Shown here: one piece after another, positions 43,437-52,721 of the stretch
How positions within the stretch are numbered: the first letter of the stretch is position 1
Layout: each line of letters starts with the position of its first letter
Assembly (NCBI RefSeq): GCF_003610535.1
Contig: NZ_RAPN01000005.1
Location: 1-64,000 of the forward strand
Source of the DNA: Mangrovibacterium diazotrophicum
GTDB lineage: Bacteria > Bacteroidota > Bacteroidia > Bacteroidales > Prolixibacteraceae
Reading direction: 5' to 3'
Length of the DNA stretch: 64,000 bases
Program-made: the position numbers and the translations under genes
The notes under the pieces: generated by a model
Told to the model about the DNA's origin: nothing
The model's database searches: none
The model's input: the letters and a program-made list of their open reading frames with translations, nothing else

Positions 43437-44078
43437 ATGAAAACAAAAACTGTCAATCGAAAATGCTTTATCTTTTTATTTCTTCTTTTAACGTTAGTCG
43501 CTGTTAGCTTTTCACTCAGCGCACAGAACATTTCAGAAACCGCTAAAGGCGATACAATCCGGAAGGAGAAAACCTTCAAACAATCGATCAACCTTTGTCC
43601 GATTGCTCCCGCCTTTGGGATCTTTTCAATCAACTACGAGCGCCTGTTAACAAACCATCACGGGTTGATGATTCGGGCCGACTATGAATCTGTTCCGAAC
43701 AACTATTCTGAAGCGAATATCAATGTTAGCGGTAAGGCAGCCATCCTCAATTATCGCTACCACGTGAAAGGAGGCCTTCAATCTTGTTTTATCGGTGCTT
43801 TTTCGCGCTACCGCATTTATAATGGGGACGGTAATTTAAACGAAACTGATTTCGATTTCAAGCTCTCGGAAGTTACCATCGGACTAAATGCCGGCAAACG
43901 CTGGATCCTGAAAAACGGGCTAAATCTCAACATGGCTCTTGGCTACGGGGTTTTCATGGATCACCTAAACACCAAAAACACGTCACCCGACGTATTGGAA
44001 TCAATCAGTCAATTTCAAAAAGAGTATGATCTGTACAATGGATTCTTCGGCGAGCTTTCCATCGGCTATGCATTTTAA
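43437..44078 (+). CDS. Outer-membrane beta-barrel protein (DUF3575-like)
   Basis: 213 residues with a signal peptide (FLLLTLVAVSFSLSAQ). Strands such as INLCPIAPAFGIFSINYERL, AAILNYRYHVKGG and LNMALGYGVFMDHL, and a C-terminal Phe (LSIGYAF), indicate a small barrel. The layout resembles DUF3575 proteins. Function unknown. Confidence 0.78.
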   Translation: MKTKTVNRKCFIFLFLLLTLVAVSFSLSAQNISETAKGDTIRKEKTFKQSINLCPIAPAFGIFSINYERLLTNHHGLMIRADYESVPNNYSEANINVSGKAAILNYRYHVKGGLQSCFIGAFSRYRIYNGDGNLNETDFDFKLSEVTIGLNAGKRWILKNGLNLNMALGYGVFMDHLNTKNTSPDVLESISQFQKEYDLYNGFFGELSIGYAF

Positions 44079-44146
44079 GTTTGAATCTATTTGGGCTGAT
44101 GCAACTTTGAACGACATCAAATCGAAAGGAATTATTTAGGCTGGAA

Positions 44147-46639
44147 TTACAGCCCTTCCTTTTCGATCAAGCCATCCAGGTATTCGATCTGCGCCTGCAT
44201 CTGGTCAACCATCCTGCCGTCTTCCTTATTTTTCTCCTTCACTTTTTTCAGCTCCAGAATCTGCTCATCGGTGTAGGTTGAAATCTCGGGAATCCAAGCT
44301 GCCGCCTGATTCCGAAGCTCCAGCGCGAATTGCATTCCCTTCTCAAAATTCGCTGGGTTGTCAACCCGCTCGAGGTAGTGCATATAGTTTTTATAACTTC
44401 TGAGTTTCTCACCAAAGCTTTGCGCACTAAGCATGGCATAAATAGTATCGAAATCAGCATCTGTTTTGGTCAGAAATTCCGCTCGCTGAACAGCGATTTT
44501 CAGTGCCCCAAGCGCATCATCCTGCAATTTCGGCAACAAGGCCAGTCCTTCCTTTTCATCCAAATCGAGCAAGGCCTGGTAGGCTGCACCTGCTACAGTG
44601 TAGGATGAATCTTCCACACATTGAACAAACAGCGCCTTGTACTGATCGTCTTTCCGGGTTGCCAGCAAACTGAGTGCAGCTGCCTTTGCATACTTCGACG
44701 GATCGCTTTCTGCGATCTTTCGGATTTGGGCGAAAAGTTCTGCCGGTGGGTCAAGCTCCAACAAACCTGTCAGCACCGTCGTTCTGATCCGGTAACTTTG
44801 ATCCTCCAGTGTCGCACGAATCAAATCAACATTCTTTTTATCCATCGGTTGTGTCAGCGCGAACTCAGCCGCCTCCCGGCGATCCACGTAGTTTTTCGCA
44901 TGTTCGTATTGAAACACAAACTCATCAAAGGATTTATGATCCTCTTTATTGGCGAGCAAGACCTTCCTGGCATCGAAATTTATGAGATCAGGCTTTGCTG
45001 AAACATCGAACACCAGGGTATCCGATTGGCCGTCGATCCATCTGAAATACGAATTAATTTGATCTCCCTCATAAACATCAATCCACACCGGGAACTTAAA
45101 CAGCTGTGTCGTCTGTTTCTGGCTGACATAAACGATCGCCTGTTTTGCCGATTCGTTGTAGCCATAGCTGATGTCCAGGTGCGGGTGACCAGCACCGAAG
45201 TACCACTGGGAGAAGAACCAGCTTAGATCTTTCCCGCTGACATCCTCAAAAGCCTGTTGCAGTTTACGGGCATTTCCCGTTCCGAAACTATTTCGTTCCA
45301 GGTAAGTTTGCAGCGATTTGTAGAAAGCATCTTCACCCAGAAAATCGCGCAGCATATTCAGGATCGCTCCTCCTTTGTTGTAACTTACCAAGTCGAATAC
45401 ATCCTCGCGCTGTGCATAGTAATGGCGCACCAAAGGTTTGACAGTATCATTCGCATTTTCCAGGTAGCGGCTTCGGCTGGCATAGGCATAGCCCATTCCT
45501 TCGTCAGCCCCATAGCGGTGTTCCTGCCACATGATTTCGCTGAAATCGGCAAAACTCTCATTCACCGTAATATTACTCCAGCTTTCAGTGGTCACCAGGT
45601 CACCAAACCACTGGTGAAACAGCTCATGGGCAACAACCGGCTCCCATGTATTTCCGTCGGCCAACTGGCGGGCATTCAGGCGACCACCATCGCCATGCAA
45701 AGTGGCAGTGGTATTTTCCATCGCCCCGCTCACATACTCACGGGCCGTCATCTGCGAATATTTGTCCCAAGGGTAGTCTACGCCAAGCTTCTCAGAGAAA
45801 AACTTAATCATCGCGGGGGTTTCGCCAAAGGTGCGAAGCGCGAATTCTTTGTAGGGCTTCTCCACATAATAAGAGATTTCCCGCCCCTCGTAGGGCTTGT
45901 CTTTCACAATAGCATAATCGCCAATGCCAATAAAAAAAAGATAAGGAGCGTGTGGCTGAGTCATTTCCCAGGTGTCGGTCCAGCTGCCATCACGGTTATT
46001 CTTCGACTTTGTCAACAGACCGTTGCTGAGGCTCACATAATTCTCCGGAACTCTCACCATAAACTTGGTTGTTGCTTTCTGATTGGGTTTATCGATGATC
46101 GGAATCCAACCGCTGTTACTCTCTGTTTCTCCCTGCGTCCAGATCTGTGTCGGCATATCCTTATCTTCCCCGGTTGGGTTGATAAAATACAATCCTTTCG
46201 CCTCAACGATAGCGGCACTTCCGGCCTCCTTAATTTTATTCGGATTAGCCGTGTACTCGATGTACAACGTATATTTTTCTTTCGCTGAATAAGTCCGCCC
46301 TAGCTCGACGGTTAACTGCAGACTGTCGTACCGATATTCCAAAGGCGTGTTTTGCTTTTCACCAACCAGCTCCACCTTGTAAAAGTCCATGCACTTGGCG
46401 TCCAGCACTACGCTGTCAACCGGATAAAAATGAGGCTTCAATGTCAGCCATTCCTTTCCGTTCAGTTGGGATTTGGAGTAGTCGAAGCGAGCATCCAGCT
46501 CCACATGAACCATGTCGTTCACTTTCTCCGCGGTGGTGCGGTAAATTGTTTTCCAGGAATCATCGGGAGCGGTTTCCTGCGAGAAAACAGGAAAATTCAG
46601 CAACAGCAACGCAAAAAGCAAAAGGTAATTTTTCTTCAT
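44147..46639 (-). CDS. M1-family metallopeptidase (aminopeptidase N-like) with HEAT-like C terminus
   Basis: 830 residues with a signal peptide (LLLFALLLLNFPVFSQ). The exopeptidase GAMEN motif is present (YVSGAMENTTATL), followed by the zinc site HELFHQWFGDLV and the downstream Glu in VNESFADF. The C-terminal part contains helical HEAT-like repeats (SKYAKAAALSLLATRKDDQ). It is a periplasmic or surface zinc aminopeptidase, presumably used to degrade peptides. Confidence 0.93.
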   Translation of the reverse strand: MKKNYLLLFALLLLNFPVFSQETAPDDSWKTIYRTTAEKVNDMVHVELDARFDYSKSQLNGKEWLTLKPHFYPVDSVVLDAKCMDFYKVELVGEKQNTPLEYRYDSLQLTVELGRTYSAKEKYTLYIEYTANPNKIKEAGSAAIVEAKGLYFINPTGEDKDMPTQIWTQGETESNSGWIPIIDKPNQKATTKFMVRVPENYVSLSNGLLTKSKNNRDGSWTDTWEMTQPHAPYLFFIGIGDYAIVKDKPYEGREISYYVEKPYKEFALRTFGETPAMIKFFSEKLGVDYPWDKYSQMTAREYVSGAMENTTATLHGDGGRLNARQLADGNTWEPVVAHELFHQWFGDLVTTESWSNITVNESFADFSEIMWQEHRYGADEGMGYAYASRSRYLENANDTVKPLVRHYYAQREDVFDLVSYNKGGAILNMLRDFLGEDAFYKSLQTYLERNSFGTGNARKLQQAFEDVSGKDLSWFFSQWYFGAGHPHLDISYGYNESAKQAIVYVSQKQTTQLFKFPVWIDVYEGDQINSYFRWIDGQSDTLVFDVSAKPDLINFDARKVLLANKEDHKSFDEFVFQYEHAKNYVDRREAAEFALTQPMDKKNVDLIRATLEDQSYRIRTTVLTGLLELDPPAELFAQIRKIAESDPSKYAKAAALSLLATRKDDQYKALFVQCVEDSSYTVAGAAYQALLDLDEKEGLALLPKLQDDALGALKIAVQRAEFLTKTDADFDTIYAMLSAQSFGEKLRSYKNYMHYLERVDNPANFEKGMQFALELRNQAAAWIPEISTYTDEQILELKKVKEKNKEDGRMVDQMQAQIEYLDGLIEKEGL

Positions 46640-46706
46640 ATCGGTTAATTATGGAAAGACAGTTCTTCTGATTCTTTTTATTACTCCACGCGCGAGCAAG
46701 CCTACC

Positions 46707-47450
46707 CTATTTCAGCAACTCATACAAAAACAGAAGGGTGTGATTCCAGGCACGTTTGGCCATCACTTCGTTGTACTCACCCGATGCCGGGTTGGTAAAC
46801 GTGTGTCCGCAATTGGCATAGGTAATGATCTGCCAATCGGCACCGCCTTCGTTCATCTCTTTCACCAGGTTGGCGTAATCTTCTGGTGTCACCGAACGAT
46901 CTGCGGCCGGGTTTTCCACCAATATTTTTGTTTTAATCGGTGCGTTTTCACGCTCCGGTGCTTTATACAAACCGCCATGGATAGACACAACGCCTTGCAC
47001 ATCAAATCCACCACGAGCCGTTTCCAGTGCCCCGGTTCCTCCAAAGCAATAGCCAATCACGGCAATTTTCTCCGGGTTGGCACCAGCCTTTTTCAACTCA
47101 TCCAGTGCCAGGCCAATTCGCTTTTGGTAAGCTTTATAATCTGTTTTGTATTGGGTGGCTATCTTCGCCGCCGCGCCGTTATCGGCCGGGATGTTTCCTT
47201 TTCCGTAGATGTCGGCAACGAAAACAATGTAGCCCTGCTCCTCCAGGTTCAAGGCGGCTGTCCGTGCTTCATCATCAATCCCCTTCCAGGCCGGAAGAAT
47301 TAAAACGCCGGGAAGTTCTTCCCCGACATTGGAAGTCACAAGTCCATTCAACTCCTGATCGCCATCGGCGTATTGAACGGTCTGAAGCGATTGTGCTCCT
47401 GTTATTCCGATAAATCCCATAAATGCTAAAATGGTGCAAAGAATTCTCAT
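46707..47450 (-). CDS. Dienelactone hydrolase family protein
   Basis: 247 residues with a signal peptide (LAFMGFIGITGAQS). Alpha/beta hydrolase fold: the nucleophile Cys is in GYCFGGTGALE, the acid region near AADRSVTPEDY, and the His in NCGHTFTNP. The Cys-Asp-His triad is that of dienelactone hydrolase. The secreted location argues against the classical chloroaromatic pathway, so the substrate is unknown. Confidence 0.9.
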   Translation of the reverse strand: MRILCTILAFMGFIGITGAQSLQTVQYADGDQELNGLVTSNVGEELPGVLILPAWKGIDDEARTAALNLEEQGYIVFVADIYGKGNIPADNGAAAKIATQYKTDYKAYQKRIGLALDELKKAGANPEKIAVIGYCFGGTGALETARGGFDVQGVVSIHGGLYKAPERENAPIKTKILVENPAADRSVTPEDYANLVKEMNEGGADWQIITYANCGHTFTNPASGEYNEVMAKRAWNHTLLFLYELLK

Positions 47451-47556
47451 GGTCTGAACGATTTGGTTAAACGGAATCCGGCGACTGGTGGTTCGTTTTG
47501 CCGGCTTATCCTACTTTAACATCCGACAAGCATTCGGGTTTTACCGAACAGGCAAT

Positions 47557-48360
47557 TTATTCGCTTTCTGATGTCTGCCGACGAATATAACCGGCCACAT
47601 CAACCATCGGGGCTACCCAAATATCGCATTCATTGTCGTGCAGGTAGCGAATTAACGCCCGGTGTGCCTCCAACGACACATTCAGGTCGTGACCACCACC
47701 AACGCCATGAAACAAAAAGACCAGCAAGCTTCCGCTTTCTTCCGCCTGTTTCACCAGGTCGATCATATACTCCGCCGAATGCCCGATAATCGGGTAAGCT
47801 CGAATATCGTCCAGGTTAACCTGATTAATGGTCTGCAAAGCGGGAACAACACCCCGCGCCCCGGCAAAGTCATCTTTCAGGAAATCGTAAAAGGCAACTG
47901 TGTCAATCATCTTGTCGCCGCAGGGAAAGGCAAAGCTGCGCTCTGTCTTCCCGTCGATCGCCTTCAGCAAGGTATTCATGACTTTAATTTCGTTCACTGC
48001 TCTCGCCACCGAATACCGGCTCAAATCATTTTCCGCCGATACCCACGAGCGCCCTTCCAGCTGTCCATCGCAGGGATGATTCAAACTGTGGTTTCCCAGC
48101 TCGTGCCCCTCGCGGGCAGCTTCGCGCCATTCGGGGAGCCGGTCGTTCAGGGCCGGGGCATTGCCAACGACATAAAATGTCCCCTTCAATCCAAGCGAAT
48201 CAAGCGCGGGGATCACATTGTCGAGGTGGACATCCAAGGCATCATCATAAGTCAGCACAACGGCACATCGCTTGCCGTTCCACTCACCGGTTTGCTGTGC
48301 TTTTGCCATCGGGGAAAACATCAGGGAGACCAGAATTGGTAAGATTAATCTTCGTTTCAT
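47557..48360 (-). CDS. Polysaccharide deacetylase family protein
   Basis: 267 residues with a signal peptide (LPILVSLMFSPMAKAQQ). NodB-homology motifs: VVLTYDDALDVHLDNVIPAL (catalytic Asp and metal Asp), and HELGNHSLNHPCDG (metal-binding His pair). Probably removes N- or O-acetyl groups from an exported or dietary polysaccharide. Confidence 0.9.
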   Translation of the reverse strand: MKRRLILPILVSLMFSPMAKAQQTGEWNGKRCAVVLTYDDALDVHLDNVIPALDSLGLKGTFYVVGNAPALNDRLPEWREAAREGHELGNHSLNHPCDGQLEGRSWVSAENDLSRYSVARAVNEIKVMNTLLKAIDGKTERSFAFPCGDKMIDTVAFYDFLKDDFAGARGVVPALQTINQVNLDDIRAYPIIGHSAEYMIDLVKQAEESGSLLVFLFHGVGGGHDLNVSLEAHRALIRYLHDNECDIWVAPMVDVAGYIRRQTSESE

Positions 48361-48440
48361 TATTTGACTACTTATTCATTGGGTTGTTGTTAGTCCTAAA
48401 AATAAGAATTAGCGCCCAATGAAACGAAGATTGAGCGACT

Positions 48441-48803
48441 TTAAATAGCGCGAAACCCTTGATTTCTGGTTCTATTTACCGTCGCCAGTTTAAGCGAAAC
48501 GCCAACTGCCAAAATCAACGAAAGCACCATCATTGCAATTGACACGATGTTGATTGTTTTTAATTGGCTCAGCACCTCTCGATTTTCGTCACTGCTAATT
48601 CCAAACTGAGCTGTCAGGCTTTCCAAATTCTCCAGGTAAGCGATGGTTTCGCCCAGCATCAAAGGTCTGCCAGCTGCATCCGTTACAGTTATTTGCAATT
48701 TCGGATCGATGTACGATTTGAAATATTTCAGGTAGACTCCGCCAGCTAAGCCGATAATTGCAACAAATAAAATCAAAGTAAAAAGGGGCTGTCGTAGTAT
48801 CAT
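48441..48803 (-). CDS. Hypothetical membrane protein with two helices
   Basis: 120 residues: an N-terminal helix (LFTLILFVAIIGLAGGVYL), a short extracytoplasmic beta domain (ITVTDAAGRPLMLGETIAYL) and a second helix (VSIAMMVLSLILAVGVSL). Nothing known was recognised. It begins just before the TPR metallopeptidase-like gene ends, 11 bases away, on the same strand. Confidence 0.65.
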   Translation of the reverse strand: MILRQPLFTLILFVAIIGLAGGVYLKYFKSYIDPKLQITVTDAAGRPLMLGETIAYLENLESLTAQFGISSDENREVLSQLKTINIVSIAMMVLSLILAVGVSLKLATVNRTRNQGFRAI

Positions 48804-48814
48804 TATTTGGGTAA

Positions 48815-49867
48815 TTATTGGTTGAATTTATTTTCCGTTTCAGAAATCAGTTTGTCCAGTTCGTCGCCAAATACAGCCTGGGCATTTTCGTAAGTCTGGT
48901 TGGGAAAGAATGCCAAAAACTTGTCCTTGCCGAAGCGGTCCAGCAATTCTCCGACAAAAAAGCCGGAAAGCGGGTAAGTCAACTCCGTCGGATACTTTCG
49001 GAAATCAGTCCAGATATCCTTCAAATTAACGGGTTGCTTATTCGCTGCAATCCAATCCAGCACCTGTTGCTCCTCATTTCGTGCTGAAAGATCAAAACAA
49101 ACCGCTGTTCCTTCATTGATTAAGCCGGTACGCAGCAGCATCTGTCTCGAACTGTTCGAGATCACATGAGTCATCTCGTGCCCACGGGTTTGTTCAAAAT
49201 GCGAATGAACAAGGCAATACTCCGGTCTCGCAAAGCCCAGATCCGCACCAAACACACGCTTGGCATCTTCCCGGGAATTCCACACAAAAAAATCGATCTT
49301 CTTCGAAATCGTGCTGTTAAAAAACCGGTTGATTTTCACAAAAGCTGCTTCCCGCGATTGCATGAAGGCTTGCATCTGCGTCTCCTCCATGTCCTGAAAG
49401 TGGAATCGGATGTGTTCTGTTTCCTGAATTGTCCAGGTGGCGAAAAAGTCATCGCTGCCCAAAATCAATGACAATCGACGGGCAGCCCGGGTCGCATTTT
49501 GGGTGGCATTCAGCTCGATACAAGCCTTCAGAGCGATTTTTGACTGTTCATATTCTCCAATTCGGTAGTAACATGAACCGATGTCCGCCAAGGCCCAGGC
49601 TTTCCGCCACGATCCGGTATTCCCGATAACAAATTGCAGGTGAGGAATCGCCTCTTTACTGTCTCCCGTAGCGGTTAGCGAACGCCCCAGAACTACCTGT
49701 CCATCCACATTCGAGGAATCGTTGGCCAAGATTTCCCTGGCTTTGACAATCGCCTGATCAAACTGTTTCGATACAAACAGCTGGTTCAATTCATCTACTT
49801 GTGGGTTTTGAGCATTTGCATACAGGGCGCATACGAACAGCAAAAAGGCTACTGAAAAAAATTTCAT
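48815..49867 (-). CDS. TPR protein with HExxH metallopeptidase-like domain
   Basis: 350 residues with a signal peptide (FLLFVCALYANAQNP). The first 140 residues form TPR-like repeats (LGRSLTATGDSKEAIPHLQF). The C-terminal half has RGHEMTHVIS, a HExxH zinc site, and a following Glu in LINEGTAVCFD, the gluzincin pattern. Probably a secreted or periplasmic zinc peptidase. Substrate unknown. Confidence 0.8.
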   Translation of the reverse strand: MKFFSVAFLLFVCALYANAQNPQVDELNQLFVSKQFDQAIVKAREILANDSSNVDGQVVLGRSLTATGDSKEAIPHLQFVIGNTGSWRKAWALADIGSCYYRIGEYEQSKIALKACIELNATQNATRAARRLSLILGSDDFFATWTIQETEHIRFHFQDMEETQMQAFMQSREAAFVKINRFFNSTISKKIDFFVWNSREDAKRVFGADLGFARPEYCLVHSHFEQTRGHEMTHVISNSSRQMLLRTGLINEGTAVCFDLSARNEEQQVLDWIAANKQPVNLKDIWTDFRKYPTELTYPLSGFFVGELLDRFGKDKFLAFFPNQTYENAQAVFGDELDKLISETENKFNQ

Positions 49868-49896
49868 TCGGTTGGTTGTTATTGGTTTTTAGTCGT

Positions 49897-50298
49897 CTAC
49901 ATCAATACAAATTCAATGGTCTTAAAACTCATAAAAGCGAACAGCAGCACAATCACGACTTTCGCGAGACGAATGATCCGGGTTCCGGTTGTGTAAAGCC
50001 GGGCGGCATTGCTTTCGGTTACTTTCACCAGATAGTTGAAGTGATGCGGATACCGATTCAGAATAGTCAGGCCCAAATAAATAAGCAAGCCAACGCCAGG
50101 TAACAGCCAAATCATTCCCCGGCTGCCATAGGCATCTACTTCACCAAGCGCATTAAAGTGTGTGGGGATTTCGGCCGGCAGGTACCGATAAAAATAGAGG
50201 GGTAAAGCAATTAATGCGAATAGTCCAACTGCGCCCAAAGCCTCTACAAAGTAATCCAGCAGGCTTCGTTCAATGTGGATCCGGGGTCGTTTGTTCAT
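49897..50298 (-). CDS. DUF1648 membrane protein
   Basis: 133 residues with three membrane helices. LPAEIPTHFNALGEVDAYGS is the DUF1648 signature, as found in SdpI-like immunity and related membrane proteins. Here it stands alone, without the usual C-terminal SdpI domain. Function unknown. Confidence 0.8.
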   Translation of the reverse strand: MNKRPRIHIERSLLDYFVEALGAVGLFALIALPLYFYRYLPAEIPTHFNALGEVDAYGSRGMIWLLPGVGLLIYLGLTILNRYPHHFNYLVKVTESNAARLYTTGTRIIRLAKVVIVLLFAFMSFKTIEFVLM

Positions 50299-50353
50299 GT
50301 TGGTTTTGGTTTACTGACATGATTCAAGGAGACTGTTGACTTCCTCTCTCCCA

Positions 50354-51112
50354 TCAGTTGTTGTGCTTCTTCTTTTTACTCTTTTTCGGATTGTCTTTCA
50401 AGTTCTCTTCCAAGGCTTTCAGGCCATCGGGGCCGAACATCCGCTTCACAGCATGCTCGATGTTGAAATACAGGTGCTGACAACTTTCGGGGTCATCATC
50501 CCAGGCAATGCCGAGGATGTCGTGAAAGTTGCCGTTGGCATCGCTGCCCGAGCCCATAAAACAAATTTTTCGGTGAAAAGCCAGGCGGATAATCCACTGG
50601 CCATCGGCAGGAGACAGTGCGAACCACGAGCTTTCCATCGACTGGCCATCGCCTGAGGCGAGGTCGCTCATGGCCACCAGGTCGAAACGGTCGAAATAAG
50701 GCTGGGCCTCGTCACTTCGCCCCAGTTGATCCAGGGCAAATCCTTTTTCGCGGTTAGCCAGCAGGCTGAAAGGATTATTGCCCAGCAAGCTATCGCATTT
50801 CTGCAGCGCCTCAGCAAACTTTCCTTGTTCGTTTAAGTCCCAAATGGCGTTCTCCAGCTCCATATCCTGGTACGGCCAATAGTGCTCGTTATCGGTGTAG
50901 CCAATTTGCAGGGCAATCATTTCCATATTGGTCAGGGTGGTGTCGGCAGCCTGAAAACGCGGAAACAGCCGGCTATATGCAAAAGCGGATGAATCGATTT
51001 TACTCTGTTCCAGCAGGCGCTGGTAATCGCGTTGGTAGTCGAAGTCGATGTGCAACTGGGCGCTGGCCCAATGGGCAAGCAGGAGGAGCAATACAAGCAG
51101 GAGTGGTTTCAT
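50354..51112 (-). CDS. DUF4919-like secreted protein
   Basis: 252 residues with a signal peptide (LLLVLLLLLAHWASAQ). Helical repeat region with the phrase FSLLANREKGFALDQLGRSD, then a beta-rich end containing QHLYFNIEHAVKR, and a lysine-rich tail. Resembles DUF4919. Role unknown. Confidence 0.75.
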   Translation of the reverse strand: MKPLLLVLLLLLAHWASAQLHIDFDYQRDYQRLLEQSKIDSSAFAYSRLFPRFQAADTTLTNMEMIALQIGYTDNEHYWPYQDMELENAIWDLNEQGKFAEALQKCDSLLGNNPFSLLANREKGFALDQLGRSDEAQPYFDRFDLVAMSDLASGDGQSMESSWFALSPADGQWIIRLAFHRKICFMGSGSDANGNFHDILGIAWDDDPESCQHLYFNIEHAVKRMFGPDGLKALEENLKDNPKKSKKKKHNN

Positions 51113-51161
51113 GAGGTTGATTTTTTATTCGTAATTTCCTTTTCTATCGAGTCCGTTCGGT

Positions 51162-51629
51162 TCATTCGTTTCTCCACCTGATTTTCACCGCCGATAATTT
51201 ATCCAGTTCCAGCCGGATAGCCGGTAGTTGTTGAAAACCGTTTTTCAGGTAAAAAGCCAGGGGCGACCGGTAAGGCTCGCCATTGCTTTTATGATCATTT
51301 TCGTGGTCGGCAACCCAACCGTTGAGCTCCGACGCATTGGTTTTGGCCAGATCCAGCATCTGTGTTCCCAATCCTTTTTCCTGCAGCGCCGAGTCGATGA
51401 TAATTGCAAACCACCTTTCGCCATCCCGCTTAAAATCGAAGTACCAGCCACGAATCCTCCCCACTTCATCGATCATCAAAATATGAGATTGCCCCGGCAA
51501 GGCATCAAGGTAGCGGTCGAAATCTGCCAGGCTCGCGTAATTCAGCTTTGCCGGATATTCCCGGTTCCAAAGCAGACGGATTTCACTGCGCTCTGCTGCC
51601 GTTAACTGTTTTTGATGTCTGAATTTCAA
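51162..51629 (-). CDS. GNAT-family N-acetyltransferase
   Basis: 155 residues. IIDSALQEKGLGTQMLDLAK contains the acetyl-CoA-binding Q/RxxGxG/A loop (QEKGLGT), and YRSPLAFYLKNGFQ is the motif B region. No ATG precedes the fold; the TTG at 51629 is the likely start, though the exact start is uncertain. Substrate unknown. Confidence 0.82.
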   Translation of the reverse strand: MKFRHQKQLTAAERSEIRLLWNREYPAKLNYASLADFDRYLDALPGQSHILMIDEVGRIRGWYFDFKRDGERWFAIIIDSALQEKGLGTQMLDLAKTNASELNGWVADHENDHKSNGEPYRSPLAFYLKNGFQQLPAIRLELDKLSAVKIRWRNE

Positions 51630-51729
51630 GGGTGATGCGATTTGTTAAAAGGAACAAAATTATGTCTCAAAAATTAAGCCATTTCAGCCTTGCTTCTTAG
51701 ACGAGCTATAAAGATTCGTCGGAATCGGC

Positions 51730-52110
51730 TTATTTTAATATGAAAAATGTTCTGAAACTGACTAGCGTTGTATCGGGTTTGATTTTGAAAGTTACCAACC
51801 GGTCAAGCGGACCGCCGTTGGTATAGTAGCCTGCGCCGAGTCTTTCCATTTTCCCATCGGCACGAGTGAACTCCAGCACGTACTGTCCGTCACCGGCATT
51901 CGCTTTCATAGACAGGAAACCCGATAGCTGTTCACCAGCCCGGATGCTGTCGAATTCGGCAACTTCCAAACGCTCGCTTGTCGATAGCCTGACATCGGTA
52001 ATGGTGGTAATCAATTTGTTCTTAATACGAAAGTCGATCCCTTTTTCTTGCCGATGCGGCAAACAGGCAGTCATTGCCAGGATCAGGAGTAGCAGGTGTA
52101 GTTTTTTCAT
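51730..52110 (-). CDS. Putative lipoprotein
   Basis: 126 residues. The signal LLLLILAMTACLPH has a lipobox Cys (MTAC). The rest appears to be a single beta-rich domain (RIKNKLITTITDVRLSTSER). Unrecognised. A palindromic repeat lies directly upstream of its start. Confidence 0.65.
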   Translation of the reverse strand: MKKLHLLLLILAMTACLPHRQEKGIDFRIKNKLITTITDVRLSTSERLEVAEFDSIRAGEQLSGFLSMKANAGDGQYVLEFTRADGKMERLGAGYYTNGGPLDRLVTFKIKPDTTLVSFRTFFILK

Positions 52111-52134
52111 TTCTTTAAGACTAATTATTGCTCT

Positions 52135-52169
52135 GATTGACCGGATGACTTGGAGTCACCCGGTCAATC
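52135..52169. repeat. TGACCGG palindrome, copy A
   Basis: 16-bp arms GATTGACCGGATGACT and AGTCACCCGGTCAATC with a TGG loop and one G-T pair. The same core appears at 52654-52688 and 56062-56097. It lies between the lipoprotein gene and a small membrane-protein gene. Confidence 0.7.
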
Positions 52170-52194
52170 CATGAAACGTCAGCCAATTATTTAA

Positions 52195-52353
52195 TTATTC
52201 CTGGGTTTGCTCTGATTGAAAAGGCTTACCATTGTAGCCGTCTTGAAATGCCTGGACATTGCGATCCCAGTCAATAACGAACTCGATCAATAAAATGGCG
52301 AATGCGCCCAGCACAAAAAAGAGCAGGTCGCGTTTTTTAAGGTTTAATTTCAT
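52195..52353 (-). CDS. Small single-helix membrane protein (52 residues)
   Basis: ATG at 52353-52351 and TAA at 52195-52197. A lysine-rich start (MKLNLKKRD) is followed by one membrane helix (LLFFVLGAFAILLIEFVI) and an acidic or polar tail (FQDGYNGKPFQSEQ). The F-x-D-G-Y tail recalls small Bacteroidota membrane proteins of unknown function. It is too short for many gene callers; no ribosome-binding site is obvious. Confidence 0.55.
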   Translation of the reverse strand: MKLNLKKRDLLFFVLGAFAILLIEFVIDWDRNVQAFQDGYNGKPFQSEQTQE

Positions 52354-52415
52354 GTTTGTTTATTTTGGGTGGTTAAAATTTAGTTGTTGTTTGGTGCTAC
52401 CTCACGATTATACCT

Positions 52416-52589
52416 TTAGCTGAACACGATGCAAAAAATGACTACGCCAACTATAGCAACAAGAAACACCCAGGTGAGTGGTTGCCCGAAATTAAGTGTC
52501 CACCCATCTCTTGGGTAGGGCCTGGGAATTAATAATCTCGAATCTTTCTTGTCCTTAATTAATGGATCTTTCCAAATCGACGATTTCAT
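52416..52589 (-). CDS. DUF5808-like small membrane protein (57 residues)
   Basis: ATG at 52589-52587, TAA at 52416-52418. The N-terminal part includes WKDPLIKDKKDSRLLIPRPY and then GWTLNFGQPLTW, as in DUF5808 domains, followed by one C-terminal helix (VFLVAIVGVVIFCIVF). DUF5808 is usually found with DUF1648 in larger proteins; a separate DUF1648 gene lies at 49897, so the domains occur here as individual genes in one neighbourhood. Confidence 0.65.
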   Translation of the reverse strand: MKSSIWKDPLIKDKKDSRLLIPRPYPRDGWTLNFGQPLTWVFLVAIVGVVIFCIVFS

Positions 52590-52612
52590 GTTTTTTTTAT
52601 TTTTGGTTAGTC

Positions 52613-52645
52613 TTAATCGGCACGGATTACAAATCCGCGCCAGCG
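52613..52645. repeat. 33-bp REP-like repeat, copy 1
   Basis: Identical to 53215-53247. It contains a hairpin with GGC-CGGATT and AATCCG-GCC arms around ACA (one A/C mismatch). The two copies are direct repeats bracketing the DUF2007 gene. Confidence 0.75.
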
Positions 52646-52653
52646 AGATGCTA

Positions 52654-52688
52654 AACTGACCGGGTGACTCTGAGTCACCCGGTCAGTT
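52654..52688. repeat. TGACCGGG palindrome, copy B (17-bp perfect arms)
   Basis: AACTGACCGGGTGACTC (52654-52670), one T, then its exact reverse complement (52672-52688). Lies downstream of the DUF2007 gene on the minus strand, between its stop and the first REP-like repeat. No long T run follows, so it is not a classical terminator. Confidence 0.8.
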
Positions 52689-52721
52689 CGCCACGCGAAA
52701 GGATTCGCGCAGCAGCAGGGG

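Noticed and set aside
52654-52688. Classical Rho-independent terminator
   Set aside because: The hairpin is perfect, but no T run follows on either strand.
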